Shown: in pieces, positions 22,621 through 32,631 of the stretch
How positions within the stretch are numbered: position 1 is the first letter of the stretch
How the letters are laid out: every line of letters starts with the position of its first letter
From: Chloroflexota bacterium
GTDB lineage: Bacteria > Chloroflexota > Anaerolineae > Anaerolineales > UBA11579
Length of the DNA: 35,360 nucleotides
Reading direction: 5' to 3'
Assembly (NCBI GenBank): GCA_019456165.1
Contig: VRUJ01000042.1
Coordinates: 1 to 35,360, forward strand
Notes under the pieces: generated by a model
The model's input: the letters and a program-made list of their open reading frames with translations, nothing else
What the model was told of the DNA's origin: nothing
The model's database searches: none
Position numbers and translations under genes: made by a program

Positions 22621-24054
22621 ATGAGAAAAACCATAACTATAACTGTGATCGTCATCGTACTGGCAAGCGCGTTTATTGGTTACCGAGGTTATAGCCGACG
22701 TCAACAAAATGCCAACCTCTTAGATAATTTGCAGACAGAGCCGGCTGAGATCGGTTCATTGGTCGCCACTGTCGGCGCCACGGGGACTGTGCGTGCCAAC
22801 CAGACAGTTTATATTTCCTGGCAGACCAGCGGAATAGTTGCCGAAGTAACTGTTTCAGTCGGGGATGATGTAACCGCGGAAGATGCTCTCGCAAACCTGG
22901 TACATTCTTCTTTACCCCAAAATGTGATTCTCGCGGAAGCAGATCTTGTAACTGCTGAAAAAGCGCTGGAGGACTTGTACGAAGCCCATTCAGAAATATA
23001 CATTGTTCAGGCGGAACAACAAATAACGGAAGCTGAGAAAACTGTACAGACCGCAGAACGGTTGGTTTACAACCTAAGCGCTCCAGGTCCGCAAACTAGT
23101 ATTGATCAAGCCCAAGCCCATGTCGTTCTGGCACTCAACAAGCTGGAAAGAGCGCAGGATAATTATGACCCTTATGCAAATAAACCTGAAAATAACCTGG
23201 TGCGCGCTTCACTATTGAGCCAGTTAGCTCAGGCGCGAAATGATTACGATGCTGCTGTCCGCCTATATAATGCTCTAACAGGCACCGCTTCCGAGTTAGA
23301 TATGGCAATTGCCCAAGCAGACTTGGAATTAGTTAGAGCACAATTAGCGGAAGCCCTTGATGAATTGGCGCGCCTGGAAGCTGGCCCAACTGAAGAAGAT
23401 ATCAACGCAGCTCAAATTCATATCGCTGCCGTGGAGGCGACACTTAGTTTTGACCACATTGAAGCACCTTTTGATGGAACGGTCACCCAGATTAATCACA
23501 AAACAGGGGATCTTGTATCACCCAGCGAGGTAGCATTTCGCCTGGATGATCTTTCCCGCTTATTGGTAGATCTACAAGTATCGGAAATAGATATCAACCG
23601 CATCGAAGTAGGCCAAACAGTTTCTCTTATCTTTGATGCCATCCTTGAGACTGAATATGAGGGGAAAGTGATTGAAGTTGGATTGGTCGGTTCAAATGAC
23701 CAAGGTGTAGTCAACTTTAATGTTACTGTTGAGTTGTTGAATGCGGATGAGGCTCTCAAACCAGGCATGACCGCAGCGGTAAATATTGTGGTAAACGAAT
23801 TGGAAGAAGCTTTGTTGGTCCCCAACCGGGCGGTTCGGGTCCTGGATGGCCACCGTGTGGTATACGTGTTGCAGGCGACTGGTCGCCTAGAAACTGTTAT
23901 TATCACACTAGGTTTCTCGACAGATACTCACAGCGAAGTACTTGAGACTGAACTGCAAGTTGGTGACTTGATCGTGCTAAATCCGCCAACTGACTTCTTT
24001 AGCGAGCCTGGCTCAGGTGGCGGGGGCGGCTTCTTTGGTGGAGGAAGGAGGTAA
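22621..24054 (+). CDS. HlyD/MacA-like membrane fusion (periplasmic adaptor) protein
   Basis: A 477-residue protein with one N-terminal membrane anchor (residues about 5-22). It then has a barrel-sandwich start (VGATGTVRANQTVYISWQTS), a long alpha-helical hairpin rich in Ala, Glu and Gln (about 100-255), and the second lipoyl half (HIEAPFDGTVTQINHKTGDL). Beta-barrel domains follow to NRAVRVLDGHRVVYV. The C-terminus is Gly-rich (GSGGGGGFFGGGRR), as in many MacA-like proteins of Gram-positive and Chloroflexota bacteria. It links the ABC permease to substrate outside the membrane. AGGAGA precedes the ATG; three bases separate it from the ATPase gene. Confidence 0.9.
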   Translation: MRKTITITVIVIVLASAFIGYRGYSRRQQNANLLDNLQTEPAEIGSLVATVGATGTVRANQTVYISWQTSGIVAEVTVSVGDDVTAEDALANLVHSSLPQNVILAEADLVTAEKALEDLYEAHSEIYIVQAEQQITEAEKTVQTAERLVYNLSAPGPQTSIDQAQAHVVLALNKLERAQDNYDPYANKPENNLVRASLLSQLAQARNDYDAAVRLYNALTGTASELDMAIAQADLELVRAQLAEALDELARLEAGPTEEDINAAQIHIAAVEATLSFDHIEAPFDGTVTQINHKTGDLVSPSEVAFRLDDLSRLLVDLQVSEIDINRIEVGQTVSLIFDAILETEYEGKVIEVGLVGSNDQGVVNFNVTVELLNADEALKPGMTAAVNIVVNELEEALLVPNRAVRVLDGHRVVYVLQATGRLETVIITLGFSTDTHSEVLETELQVGDLIVLNPPTDFFSEPGSGGGGGFFGGGRR

Positions 24055-24056
24055 CC

Positions 24057-24752
24057 GTGAGCGAATTTGTGGTTGAAGCACGCGATCTTAGAAAAGTTTA
24101 TATCATGGGAGATGTGGAAGTGCATGCTTTACGGGGGCTGTCGATAACTGTAGACCCTGGGGAGGTGGTGTCCATAATGGGCCCGTCTGGCTCAGGGAAA
24201 TCCACCCTCATGAACATGATCGGCTGCCTTGATCGCCCCACTTCTGGCGATTATTGGTTGGATGGTGAGCGCGTTGAAAATTTGAACGACGACCAATTAG
24301 CCAGCATTCGTAATCGCAAGGTTGGTTTTGTGTTCCAGACTTTCAATTTATTGCCGCGTGCGACTGCCTTGGCAAACGTGGAACTGCCTTTGCGGTATGC
24401 GGAGAAGGTCAAGGATAGACGTAAACGAGCCAAAGAAGCCCTGGAAGCTGTTGGTTTGGGGGATAGAATCAAGCACCGGCCTAATGAACTTTCTGGAGGG
24501 CAGCAGCAGCGCGTCGCTCTCGCACGGGCACTGGTGACCAATCCAGCAATTGTTATGGCTGACGAACCCACCGGAAACCTGGATTCCAAATCCGGTGATG
24601 AGATCATGGAATTACTGTTGCGGATGAACGCAGATAATGGAACTACTTTAATTATTGTTACTCACGATCCAGAAATTGCTGCATTCACACAACGCATCAT
24701 TCACATACGGGACGGTGTTGTGGAGCATGAAACCAAAGGAGCTAAACAATGA
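24057..24752 (+). CDS. ABC transporter ATPase, MacB/LolD type
   Basis: A 231-residue nucleotide-binding subunit. Walker A GPSGSGKST, Q-loop VFQTFNLLPRATAL, signature LSGGQQQRVALARAL, Walker B IVMADEPTGNLDS and switch His in THDPEI are all present. It starts with GTG behind AGGAGG and overlaps the permease start by four bases. It powers a mechanotransmission-type exporter together with its neighbours. Confidence 0.95.
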   Translation: MSEFVVEARDLRKVYIMGDVEVHALRGLSITVDPGEVVSIMGPSGSGKSTLMNMIGCLDRPTSGDYWLDGERVENLNDDQLASIRNRKVGFVFQTFNLLPRATALANVELPLRYAEKVKDRRKRAKEALEAVGLGDRIKHRPNELSGGQQQRVALARALVTNPAIVMADEPTGNLDSKSGDEIMELLLRMNADNGTTLIIVTHDPEIAAFTQRIIHIRDGVVEHETKGAKQ

Positions 24753-25975
24753 ATATTTGGCGCTCCTTTATTGAAGCTTTAGAAAGTTTGATCTCTAATA
24801 AATTGCGTTCAAGCCTCACTATTTTGGGGATCGTTATCGGCGTGGGCGCGGTAATTGCGATGCTGGCCATCGGGCAGGGGGCTGAAGAATCCATTACTGG
24901 TTCGATACAAGGGATTGGAACTAACTTGATGTTCGTGTTTTCGGGCGGCTCGGAGGAGGTAAATAATCCCAAACCCCTAACGCTGGGAGACGCAGAAGCA
25001 ATAGCTGATCCTTTCCAGGCGCCTTCAGTGATAGGTGTAGCACCAACTTTACAAGGCAATGCGGAAGTATCCTTCAGTGGAGAGAGTACGGTAACCAGTG
25101 TTATCGGTGTGACACCAGACTTTTCGCCCGTGCGAAATTTCAATGTCAGCGAGGGTGAATTCATCAATGAAGTCCATATGCTCGGGCAAGCTGCGGTGGT
25201 TTTATTAGGTACTGAAGTCGCCGAAGATTTATTTGGACGGAAAGCTGGCCTGACCGGAGAAACTGTGCGTATTGAAGGCCAACCATTCCGGGTGATCGGC
25301 ATCCTGGAGGAAAAAGGCGGATCAAGCTTTGGCAGTCAGGATGATCAAGTATTAATTCCTATGACTACCGCGCAAGCGCGTCTAATCCGGCGTTCAACCC
25401 GCGACAGCGTAGATGTGATTTTCATCCAAGCGATTACCGCGGAAGCTGTCCCCCAAGCTACAGAAGAGATTGCTCAGATCCTACGCGCACGGCATCGCAC
25501 AGCGATAGCTGAGGATGATTTCACCATCTTTAACCAACAGGACTTCTTGGAGACCGCAGCGGCAATCACGGGGGTGTTGACCATCTTCTTAGGCGGCATC
25601 GCAGGCATTTCTTTACTTGTTGGCGGTATCGGCATCATGAACATAATGTTGGTATCTGTGATCGAGCGTACGCGTGAAATCGGGCTGCGCAAGGCCTTGG
25701 GAGCGCGTAAAAAAGATATCTTGGTCCAATTTCTGACTGAATCTTCCCTGTTGAGTCTCTCAGGCGGTTTGATCGGAATACTACTTGGATGGATTATCTC
25801 GCTTATCGTTGGGAGCATCGCGGCTGCGAACGATGCTGATATTACACCCCTGATTGGCATGGATGCGGTTCTACTGGCGACATTGTTCTCCACCGCAGTT
25901 GGATTATTCTTCGGCCTCTACCCAGCCAACCGAGCCGCAAATTTAGAACCGGTCGAGGCGTTGAGGTACGAGTAG
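24749..25975 (+). CDS. MacB/FtsX-type ABC transporter permease
   Basis: A 408-residue permease with one N-terminal membrane helix (SSLTILGIVIGVGAVIAMLA), a large extracytoplasmic MacB_PCD domain (about 45-270) and three C-terminal helices. The conserved phrase VGGIGIMNIMLVSVIERTRE and the segment GLRKALGARKKDI are hallmarks of the FtsX fold. With the MFP and ATPase it forms a MacAB-like pump, probably for an antimicrobial peptide, macrolide-like compound or lipid. The substrate is not deducible. No terminator is obvious after it. Confidence 0.95.
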   Translation: MNIWRSFIEALESLISNKLRSSLTILGIVIGVGAVIAMLAIGQGAEESITGSIQGIGTNLMFVFSGGSEEVNNPKPLTLGDAEAIADPFQAPSVIGVAPTLQGNAEVSFSGESTVTSVIGVTPDFSPVRNFNVSEGEFINEVHMLGQAAVVLLGTEVAEDLFGRKAGLTGETVRIEGQPFRVIGILEEKGGSSFGSQDDQVLIPMTTAQARLIRRSTRDSVDVIFIQAITAEAVPQATEEIAQILRARHRTAIAEDDFTIFNQQDFLETAAAITGVLTIFLGGIAGISLLVGGIGIMNIMLVSVIERTREIGLRKALGARKKDILVQFLTESSLLSLSGGLIGILLGWIISLIVGSIAAANDADITPLIGMDAVLLATLFSTAVGLFFGLYPANRAANLEPVEALRYE

Positions 25976-26218
25976 AAAATCGCGGATGTATTTCAAATAT
26001 ACCAAAATGTGAAGTAAAAAACCTTTGCATAACTTTAACGCTTTACCTGGATTCTTATTTCTCGAAAGCGGGGGTTGGAGGCAAGCGAGTTTTCGGGGAG
26101 GGTTAATCTTTCCCTAACGTTCGGTGAATTTAGACAAGGGGACTATTCCCCGATTAGGATTCAAAAAGCGGTATACTTTTCTTTTATGTAATTGAAGATA
26201 TTTGTTTGGGAGTATTTC

Positions 26219-27097
26219 TTGAAATCAAAAGAAATCTTTGCGTTTTTGGGAGTGTCGCTGGCCTGGGGGTCTTCTTTCTTTTGGATAAAGATCGCCGTCC
26301 AAGAGATTGGACCTTTCACCCTGGTTGCTACCCGGTTATTACTTGGTTGGTTGGGTTTATCAGCCTATATCTATTTTCGCAGACCGGATTGGCCTCGTGG
26401 GAGACGTCACCTGGGCGGCCTAATTGTATTGGCAGTCGTAAACGTGGCAGCCCCATTCATGTTAGTTACCTGGGGTGAATTGCATGTCGAGTCAACGATA
26501 ACTGCCGTTCTTATGAGCAGTGTGCCTATATTTACGGCAATTTTCGCCCACTTGTTCTTAAGGGATGACCGTCTAGATCTCTTGCGCGGCGCTGGGGTTT
26601 TGGTGGGTTTTGCAGGTGTTTTGATCTTGTTATTGAGAGATTTAAATCTGAGTGCCAGCAACAGCATGTTGGGGCAAGCTGCGATATTGTTGGCAGCATT
26701 ATTGTACAGCGGTGGTTCGGTATTTGCCCGACTACGCATGCAGGATGTTTCCCCAATTATTCAAGCGTTTATTCCTGTAGTTTTTGCCGATCTGTTATTG
26801 TGGGTTTTAACGCCGTTGGTTGAGTCTCCGCTTACATTCCCGGACTCAGCTCTTGCCTGGTTGGCGCTTCTGTGGCTAGGTATCATTGGTTCGGGATTTG
26901 CTTACGTCCTTTTTTACTACTTGTTGCATAAGGTGGGCGCTACGCGGACTTCTTTGGTGGCATATACCTTCCCCGTTATCGGTGTACTTCTAGGTGTATT
27001 ATTCCTCAACGAAGCCTTGGATTGGAACCTGTTGGTAGGTGGCAGCTTGGTGGTTGGCAGCATCGCGATTGTAAACCGGCGGGTAGAAGCAAAATAA
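26219..27097 (+). CDS. EamA/DMT-superfamily transporter
   Basis: About 292 residues with ten predicted membrane helices in two EamA repeats (about 5-135 and 150-285). Family motifs are GVSLAWGSSFFWIKIAV at the start and NEALDWNLLVGGSLVVGSI at the end. Members export amino acids or metabolites; the substrate is unknown. I chose TTG 26219, which has TGGGAG (26207-26212) at 6 bases, over the TTG at 26192, which has no ribosome binding site. A possible -10 box TATACT is at 26172. It is probably monocistronic. Confidence 0.88.
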   Translation: MKSKEIFAFLGVSLAWGSSFFWIKIAVQEIGPFTLVATRLLLGWLGLSAYIYFRRPDWPRGRRHLGGLIVLAVVNVAAPFMLVTWGELHVESTITAVLMSSVPIFTAIFAHLFLRDDRLDLLRGAGVLVGFAGVLILLLRDLNLSASNSMLGQAAILLAALLYSGGSVFARLRMQDVSPIIQAFIPVVFADLLLWVLTPLVESPLTFPDSALAWLALLWLGIIGSGFAYVLFYYLLHKVGATRTSLVAYTFPVIGVLLGVLFLNEALDWNLLVGGSLVVGSIAIVNRRVEAK

Positions 27098-27326
27098 TTG
27101 TTTTCATTCAGCGCTGTTACGAATAATCTTTTTTCTACTGAAGCGCTTATAGAAATGTTAATTAATATATGATATGCTGGATGTGAAATAGATTTGCATA
27201 GAATTATTAGCAACAATTGAATGTATCAAAGGCTATATTGTGCTTGATATTTTGACATTTGAGGGTTATTAAGCAAAATCAGAAAAAAAAACAGTCTGAT
27301 TCAAATCAGCAGCATGAAATGACATC

Positions 27327-27992
27327 TTAGATTTCTGTGCTGTTTAATGCATCAGTGTAATTCTGATAACCAAGCATAAAGGCTGCAAATCTACCTGATA
27401 CTTTTGCAACCCAACCAATGATATGCAGACTAACAGGCCACATCAATAAACCGATCAACGCCGCTATGAGGGCTTCATTATAAGAATCGACACGCCAGAC
27501 GATTCCGGGGGCGAAATTTACAACCCATTCATATGATTTATAAAATAGAGGGGCACTGAGAAAGCCGATTGTAATTGTTCCAGAAATTACGACAACCACA
27601 AAAGATGCGATCCCTAGAGGGAATTTTACGAACAGAAACAAGAGGCTTTTCCAGGTTACTTGATTGGTAAGGTGCGCTATTAAACGCTTCCATACACCTT
27701 CTTCTCCCCTGTTATTTAGCGCCATCGGAACAATGTTCTCTTTGAGCAGCCAAATCGCCATTTGTCGTTCAAAAGCTGCCAGCAGCCACCAGCCCCCAAG
27801 TACCAACAATAAAATTGGAATTCCAATCCAGATCACGGTTAGGGGGATACCTGCTGCCAATCCGGCTACCAGGAAAACAAAGTAGAAGATTCCCAGAGGG
27901 AAGGCTAATAGCAGGTAAAATATGTTTACATAGGCTTGCACTTCTCCGACCACACTGAAGAATTTCACTAGGGATTGGTTAAAGTTGTTCAT
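27327..27992 (-). CDS. Stand-alone 'Sensor'-domain membrane protein (PF13796-like)
   Basis: A 221-residue protein with four to six hydrophobic segments in two repeats: YLLLAFPLGIFYFVFLVAGL and FVKFPLGIASFVVVVISG share the 'FPLGI..F' motif. This layout is that of the Sensor domain that normally sits at the N-terminus of histidine kinases in Actinobacteria and in archaeal proteins. Here no kinase domain follows. The start ATG 27992 has AAGGAG at 6 bases. Function is unknown; it may be a membrane receptor or partner of a kinase encoded elsewhere. The 229 bases between this gene and the EamA gene contain no supported feature. Confidence 0.7.
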   Translation of the reverse strand: MNNFNQSLVKFFSVVGEVQAYVNIFYLLLAFPLGIFYFVFLVAGLAAGIPLTVIWIGIPILLLVLGGWWLLAAFERQMAIWLLKENIVPMALNNRGEEGVWKRLIAHLTNQVTWKSLLFLFVKFPLGIASFVVVVISGTITIGFLSAPLFYKSYEWVVNFAPGIVWRVDSYNEALIAALIGLLMWPVSLHIIGWVAKVSGRFAAFMLGYQNYTDALNSTEI

Positions 27993-28146
27993 CGCTTTCT
28001 CCTTGAAATTAGGTGTTGTATAATTAAATACGAATACAAGCCTCCAGGGTTGCAGTGCAAAGCTGAAGCAGATATGCTTTTGAATTATTGTTTTTTGATT
28101 TGTCCCCCTCAAAATCTTTCAGTTTGTATGGAAAAAGCCAGAATAC

Positions 28147-28158
28147 CTTGCTGCGGGG
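28147..28158. repeat. Shortened copy of the 46-65 palindrome
   Basis: CTTGCTGCGGGG is identical to bases 54-65. It is preceded by ATAC as at 43-46, with most of the left arm missing. It lies just beyond the stop of the epimerase gene. Confidence 0.4.
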
Positions 28159-28167
28159 TTCTTCACC

Positions 28168-28707
28168 CTATTCGGAATTTCCGCGATTCCTTCTGATCCT
28201 GCGTAGGAAATCTAAAGCAGCAGATGCTCGAGTTTGACCTCCCGTTAGTACGCGGTCTGCCAAACGTCGGGCACGCGCCAGCCTGATTTGCGGCTCCTGA
28301 GCGGTTAGCTCATACAGCTCCACCAAGACACCATGAGTGCTTTGAGGATGGATGAATGCAATCTTCTTGCCGGCTGTACCTATCTGTGGCACTTCATTAA
28401 TCAATCGCACGCCCCGGCTCTTCAGATGCGCCAGGGTCTCCTCAATATCGTAGACCTCGAAACAAATGTGATGCATACCTGGCCCTTTTTTCTTCAAGTA
28501 CCGGGCAACGCCGGAATCCTCCGTGGTTGGTCGTACCAGTTCGACCTCGCTTTCTTTAGCGGGTAAGAAGGCAACCACCGAATTCTGGTCAGGCACATCC
28601 TCGACATGTGAAAGTTCTAATCCCAGGGTGTCGTGCCAGAAGTCCAAGGCATCCTCAATATCGTCTACGACAAATGCTATGTGGTCAATTTTCTTGATGC
28701 GGGTCAT
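28168..28707 (-). CDS. mce: Methylmalonyl-CoA epimerase (VOC family)
   Basis: A 179-residue enzyme interconverting (2R)- and (2S)-methylmalonyl-CoA. The glyoxalase fold has metal ligands His in KKIDHIAFVV, Glu in SEVELVRPT, His in GMHHICFEVYD and Glu in LVELYEL. The usual length is about 135-150 residues, so the basic C-terminal extension from about 145 (RLARARRLADRVLTGGQTRA) is extra. It lies 83 bases behind the mutase gene on the same strand, consistent with a propionate/methylmalonyl operon. Confidence 0.93.
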   Translation of the reverse strand: MTRIKKIDHIAFVVDDIEDALDFWHDTLGLELSHVEDVPDQNSVVAFLPAKESEVELVRPTTEDSGVARYLKKKGPGMHHICFEVYDIEETLAHLKSRGVRLINEVPQIGTAGKKIAFIHPQSTHGVLVELYELTAQEPQIRLARARRLADRVLTGGQTRASAALDFLRRIRRNRGNSE

Positions 28708-28790
28708 GGTTTCTATCTATCCTAAATAATCATAATGATCGGGTATTTAGCGCAAGAATTTATTCTCAGGTGTTTACCTCAGGGGTGTTA

Positions 28791-30446
28791 TTATCCCCAG
28801 GTCGCAGGCTGGTACTCGCCCCATTCCTGGCGCAGTACCCCGCAAATTTCTCCCAGAGTGAGTTGATTTTCTACACATTCGATGAATAATGGCAGCAGAT
28901 TTTCGTCACTGCGAGACGCCGCTTCCAACTTTGTGAGCAGTTCGCTGGCTTTGGAAGAATCGCGGTTATTGCGCAGAGTCTTCAACCGTCCGCGCTGAGC
29001 GGCCTCTACTTCTGGGTTGACTTCCAGACGTTCAAATTCAATTTGTTCCTCAGTCTGGTAAGCGTTTACACCCAGGATGATCTCTTCTTCGCGTTCTACT
29101 GCTTGTTGGAATTGGTAAGCAGCCGCGTGGATCTCGTTTTGCATATAGGCGTTTTCGATTGCGGCTAGTGCGCCTCCCATTTCATCGATTTTCTTGATGT
29201 AGTCACCAGCCCGGCCCTCGATTTCATCGGTCAAATACTCGACAAGGTAAGAACCTGCCAGTGGATCAACCGTATCCGCAACCCCAGACTCGTGGGCGAG
29301 CACTTGCTGTGTGCGTAGGGCAATGCGCACGGCTTTCTCACTGGGGAGCTGCAAGGCTTCGTCCATGCTGTTGGTGTGTAGAGATTGTGTTCCACCCATT
29401 ACCGCGGCCAACGCTTGAAGCGTCACGCGCACTACGTTATTCTCCGGTTGTTGGGCTGTCAGGGTTGAACCGGCTGTTTGTGTGTGGAAGCGCAGCATCC
29501 AAGAGCGTGGTTTTTTCGCTTTGAAGCGTTCACGCATGATCTTGGCCCACATTCGACGGGCGGCGCGGAATTTGGCTACCTCTTCCAAAAAGTTGTTATG
29601 CGCGTTGAAGAAGAACGATATCTGCGCTGCGAAGTCATCTACATTCAAACCAGCTTGTATGGCAGCCTGCACGTAGGCAATGCCGTTGGTCAGGGTAAAA
29701 GCCACTTCCTGCACCGCGGTAGAGCCTGCTTCGCGGATGTGGTAGCCGGAGACGCTGATCGTATTCCAACTCGGCGCTTCTGCCTGGCAGTACTTGAACA
29801 CATCAGTGATTAATCGCATGGATGGTTTGGGCGGAAAGATATAGGTGCCTCGGGCGACGTATTCTTTCAAGATGTCGTTCTGCACTGTGCCGCGTAATTT
29901 GCTGGTTTCCACTCCCTGCTGTTTAGCAACCGCGATGTACATGGCTAATAGTATCGCAGCCGGTGCATTTATCGTCATGCTGGTGGAGATTTTACTCAGG
30001 GGTATCTCTTGGAATAGCGTTTGCATGTCTTCCAAAGATGAGATTGAGACGCCCACTTTACCTACTTCCCCAACCGCGTTGGGATCGTCAGCATCGTAGC
30101 CTATTTGGGTTGGCAGGTCGAAGGCGACGGATAGCCCGGATTGACCTTGTTCGAGAAGGTAGCGGTAACGAAGGTTGGATTCTTTCGCGGAGGCGTAACC
30201 CGCGTACTGACGCATAGTCCACAGACGGCCGCGGTACATGCCGGGATGTATGCCGCGCGTGAATGGGTATTCGCCAGAGAAGCCCAAATCATCAGAATAT
30301 TGCCCATCCGAGCCTTGGGGTGTGAGCAGGGGTGGTAATGTGATTCCGGAGGATGTTTCGAACTCCTCCTTCCGTTCAGGAAAACGGGATAAAAGGGGTC
30401 TATGTACCTCCTCTTCCCAGCGTTTCTTTTCAGATTTTAGGCTCAT
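28791..30446 (-). CDS. mcmA: Methylmalonyl-CoA mutase, catalytic (large) subunit without B12-binding domain
   Basis: A 551-residue TIM-barrel subunit that interconverts methylmalonyl-CoA and succinyl-CoA. Signatures: [55 protein letters not shown] and [10 protein letters not shown]. The Tyr of GMY and the Arg of SMR occupy the positions that distinguish methylmalonyl-CoA mutase from isobutyryl- and hydroxyisobutyryl-CoA mutases. The chain ends at about 550 residues, without the C-terminal cobalamin domain, so a separate small subunit must be encoded elsewhere. ATG 30446 is preferred; an in-frame TTG lies 12 bases upstream. Confidence 0.93.
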   Translation of the reverse strand: MSLKSEKKRWEEEVHRPLLSRFPERKEEFETSSGITLPPLLTPQGSDGQYSDDLGFSGEYPFTRGIHPGMYRGRLWTMRQYAGYASAKESNLRYRYLLEQGQSGLSVAFDLPTQIGYDADDPNAVGEVGKVGVSISSLEDMQTLFQEIPLSKISTSMTINAPAAILLAMYIAVAKQQGVETSKLRGTVQNDILKEYVARGTYIFPPKPSMRLITDVFKYCQAEAPSWNTISVSGYHIREAGSTAVQEVAFTLTNGIAYVQAAIQAGLNVDDFAAQISFFFNAHNNFLEEVAKFRAARRMWAKIMRERFKAKKPRSWMLRFHTQTAGSTLTAQQPENNVVRVTLQALAAVMGGTQSLHTNSMDEALQLPSEKAVRIALRTQQVLAHESGVADTVDPLAGSYLVEYLTDEIEGRAGDYIKKIDEMGGALAAIENAYMQNEIHAAAYQFQQAVEREEEIILGVNAYQTEEQIEFERLEVNPEVEAAQRGRLKTLRNNRDSSKASELLTKLEAASRSDENLLPLFIECVENQLTLGEICGVLRQEWGEYQPATWG

Positions 30447-30599
30447 AATCGCTCTCAAAGTTAATTTTCATCAGTATACCCTAAATGCAGTTCATTTGCT
30501 CTTTGGAGGGTAAAATTGGGCAAAAAAGACCAAAACAGCCATAATTACAAGATTTGGTATTTCTATGAGATTTTGTAGATTAATTATATTATTTTATGT

Positions 30600-30629
30600 T
30601 TGACAAACGAGTTTGCGAAAGGGTATAAT
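30600..30629 (+). promoter_or_regulatory. Consensus promoter of infA
   Basis: TTGACA (30600-30605), 18 bases, TATAAT (30624-30629). Both boxes are perfect. The predicted start is about 30636, giving a leader of about 150 bases. Confidence 0.85.
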
Positions 30630-30726
30630 TCTACAGTTCGTAGGTTTGCCGGAGACTTTTAATGATAATCAAGGAGAAAAATCATTCTCTATAGAGATTA
30701 TTGATCTGGAACTCAGATGCACTTCT

Positions 30727-30759
30727 ACTCGGCTGATACTGCGAATACGCCGAGTTTTT
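30727..30759 (+). terminator. Attenuator-like terminator in the infA leader
   Basis: ACTCGGC (30727-30733), 15-base loop, GCCGAGT (30749-30755), then TTTTG TTT. It lies between promoter and gene, 27 bases before the infA ATG, so infA expression requires readthrough. Confidence 0.65.
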
Positions 30760-30785
30760 GTTTAAGTTCTGAGGAGTAGAAGCAT

Positions 30786-31037
30786 ATGGCTAAGGCAAAA
30801 GAAGAGAAAATCACAGTTGAAGGCACGGTTATTGAAGCGTTACCCGGCACCCAGTTCCGGGTAGAGCTGGAAAATGGACATGAGGTACTGGCGTACTTAT
30901 CTGGCAAAATGCGCCGCTACTACATCCGCATCCTACTGGGAGATAAGGTCACCCTTGAAATGTCCCCATACGACCTATCTCGGGCGCGCATAACTTATCG
31001 CTATAATAAGAAACGTCCCAGAGCCGCAGCTAAATAA
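30786..31037 (+). CDS. infA: Translation initiation factor IF-1
   Basis: An 83-residue S1/OB-fold protein that occupies the ribosomal A site during initiation. Diagnostic segments are [37 protein letters not shown] and [20 protein letters not shown]. It is slightly longer than the usual 72 residues because of basic, Ala-rich ends (KKRPRAAAK). GAGGAG precedes the ATG. No ribosomal-protein genes adjoin, so it is outside the usual S10/alpha operon. It has its own strong promoter and a leader hairpin. Confidence 0.97.
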   Translation: MAKAKEEKITVEGTVIEALPGTQFRVELENGHEVLAYLSGKMRRYYIRILLGDKVTLEMSPYDLSRARITYRYNKKRPRAAAK

Positions 31038-31065
31038 TCAACCAGTTTGAAATGTTATTTTCCCC

Positions 31066-31092
31066 CGCCTGAGTCCTTTCAGGCGTTGTTTT
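31066..31092 (+). terminator. Intrinsic terminator of infA
   Basis: CGCCTGA (31066-31072), loop GTCCTT, TCAGGCG (31079-31085), then TTGTTTT. Confidence 0.8.
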
Positions 31093-31195
31093 GGTTTCCC
31101 CTTCGTCTATTGGTTGGCGGGGGGTTTGTTGTTTATGGTGGATTATTGGAGAAATGGACCCAATGAGGTTTCTCGGATGGACTCTTTCCCTGGAG

Positions 31196-32631
31196 TTAAG
31201 GCAACCAAACAAAATCTTTTTCATAAGGAAACGCGCAGCCTTCCGGTTCGCAGGAATCGATTAACACCGGCAGACCATCGGGGATATCTACGTAGTATAA
31301 GCTCCCCGCGATAAAAAATAATCCTTCAGAATCAGGTCGCCAAAGGACAGTGGTTACCTCTTGATCTGTTATCGCGCGTAAATATTGCCCGGATTCCGAA
31401 AACAAATCCATTCCTGTATCGCTTTGATTTAGGTAGTAGAATATATCTTGTTGGTCATTGAGTACAAACCATTGGTTGTTTGGGGAGGATGCAACATGAT
31501 CAAATGGTTTTTCGGTTATCTGGACCATTGAGCCATCCTCACGTATGGCCAAAACATTCGTGCCGTTATACCCGATGAATCGAAAAGATTCCCCACCTAA
31601 ATACTCTAAATGCCAAAAATAATCCTCTGAAATCTTTCTTTTATTAGCATTCAAATCTACGAGGTATGTACCCAATGTGTCTGTATCTGGAGGACTGGAT
31701 ATTGCGAAAATTTTCAACTCTGGATCATATGCATATGCGATTATCGGACCACCCCATACCACCGTTCTTTGACCAGTTCTGACATTAATGTAGCGAATAT
31801 TTCTTGGGCCACAACAACCATGTGGATAATCTACCATGTAAATTATATCCGCAGAGATCCAACCCCAACCCCCTCCCCCACCGATCCCTAAAGCATCAAC
31901 AGGAGTTTCAGTATTTGCGGGGACTATGAAATATGATTCTGTGTTATCAATCAAGTTTGGCTCTGTGAGATTGTATGAAACCGGATCCAATCGTCATCCG
32001 GTGACCAGTCAATTGTCTCGAATCTCTCCGAGATATCAGTTAATTGTCTGATTTGATTAGTGTCTAGATCGTAAACGAATAAATTGCCCAATGATCCATC
32101 CATTGCTCCTGCGAAAGCAAGAGATCGGCTATCATGAGACCAATTCAGCCAAGGGATTGATGTTTGCATATATCGTGGAGAAGTTGCATAGTCTTCGGAT
32201 AACAAAGGAGTGATTAGTTGGATACTACCATCTGGAATAAAGAGTAAGTTCAAGCTCCAAAACGGTGATCTTGATGGCGATCCAAGGATTAAGGCTGCCC
32301 AAAGGCCATCTGGAGAGATGGATTTTTGAAAGTTCCTGAAACCTCCCCCTTCTGGTAAATCAATTACGCGCCGTCCACTGCCATCTGCATCTAAAATGAT
32401 TAGGTTGCCGTATTCTTGATACATTAAGTATGGACCTTGAGGTGATAAAGGTGGGTAGGGGGTTATTGTTGGTGTGGATGTGGTCGTCGGTAATGAAGTA
32501 GGTGTGGAGGTACTCGTAGACGTTGGGATGAAGGTGGGAGTGGGGCTAGATTCTGGAGGCTGGGTGGTTGGGGCAGGAGTGCATGCCGTGAATAAAAATA
32601 AGATTATTAGGGTGATTTGTAGGCGATTCAA
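31196..32631 (-). pseudogene. Beta-propeller (TolB/WD40-like) lipoprotein, interrupted by a frameshift
   Basis: Two overlapping reading frames form one protein of about 478 residues. The first part (32631-31951) starts with TTG and the lipoprotein signal MNRLQITLIILFLFTAC, then a Thr/Ser/Pro linker and propeller blades such as WLNWSHDSRSLAFAGAMDG. It stops soon after IDWSPDDDW. The second part continues the propeller in another frame (31990-31196) with SSPNNQWFVLNDQQ and VLWRPDSEGLFFIAGSLYYV. The switch lies between 31951 and 31990. No slippery heptamer is evident, so a mutation or sequence error is more likely than programmed shifting. It would have been a cell-surface protein of unknown role. 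A longer frame start at 32778 lies inside a repeat and is unlikely. Confidence 0.75.
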
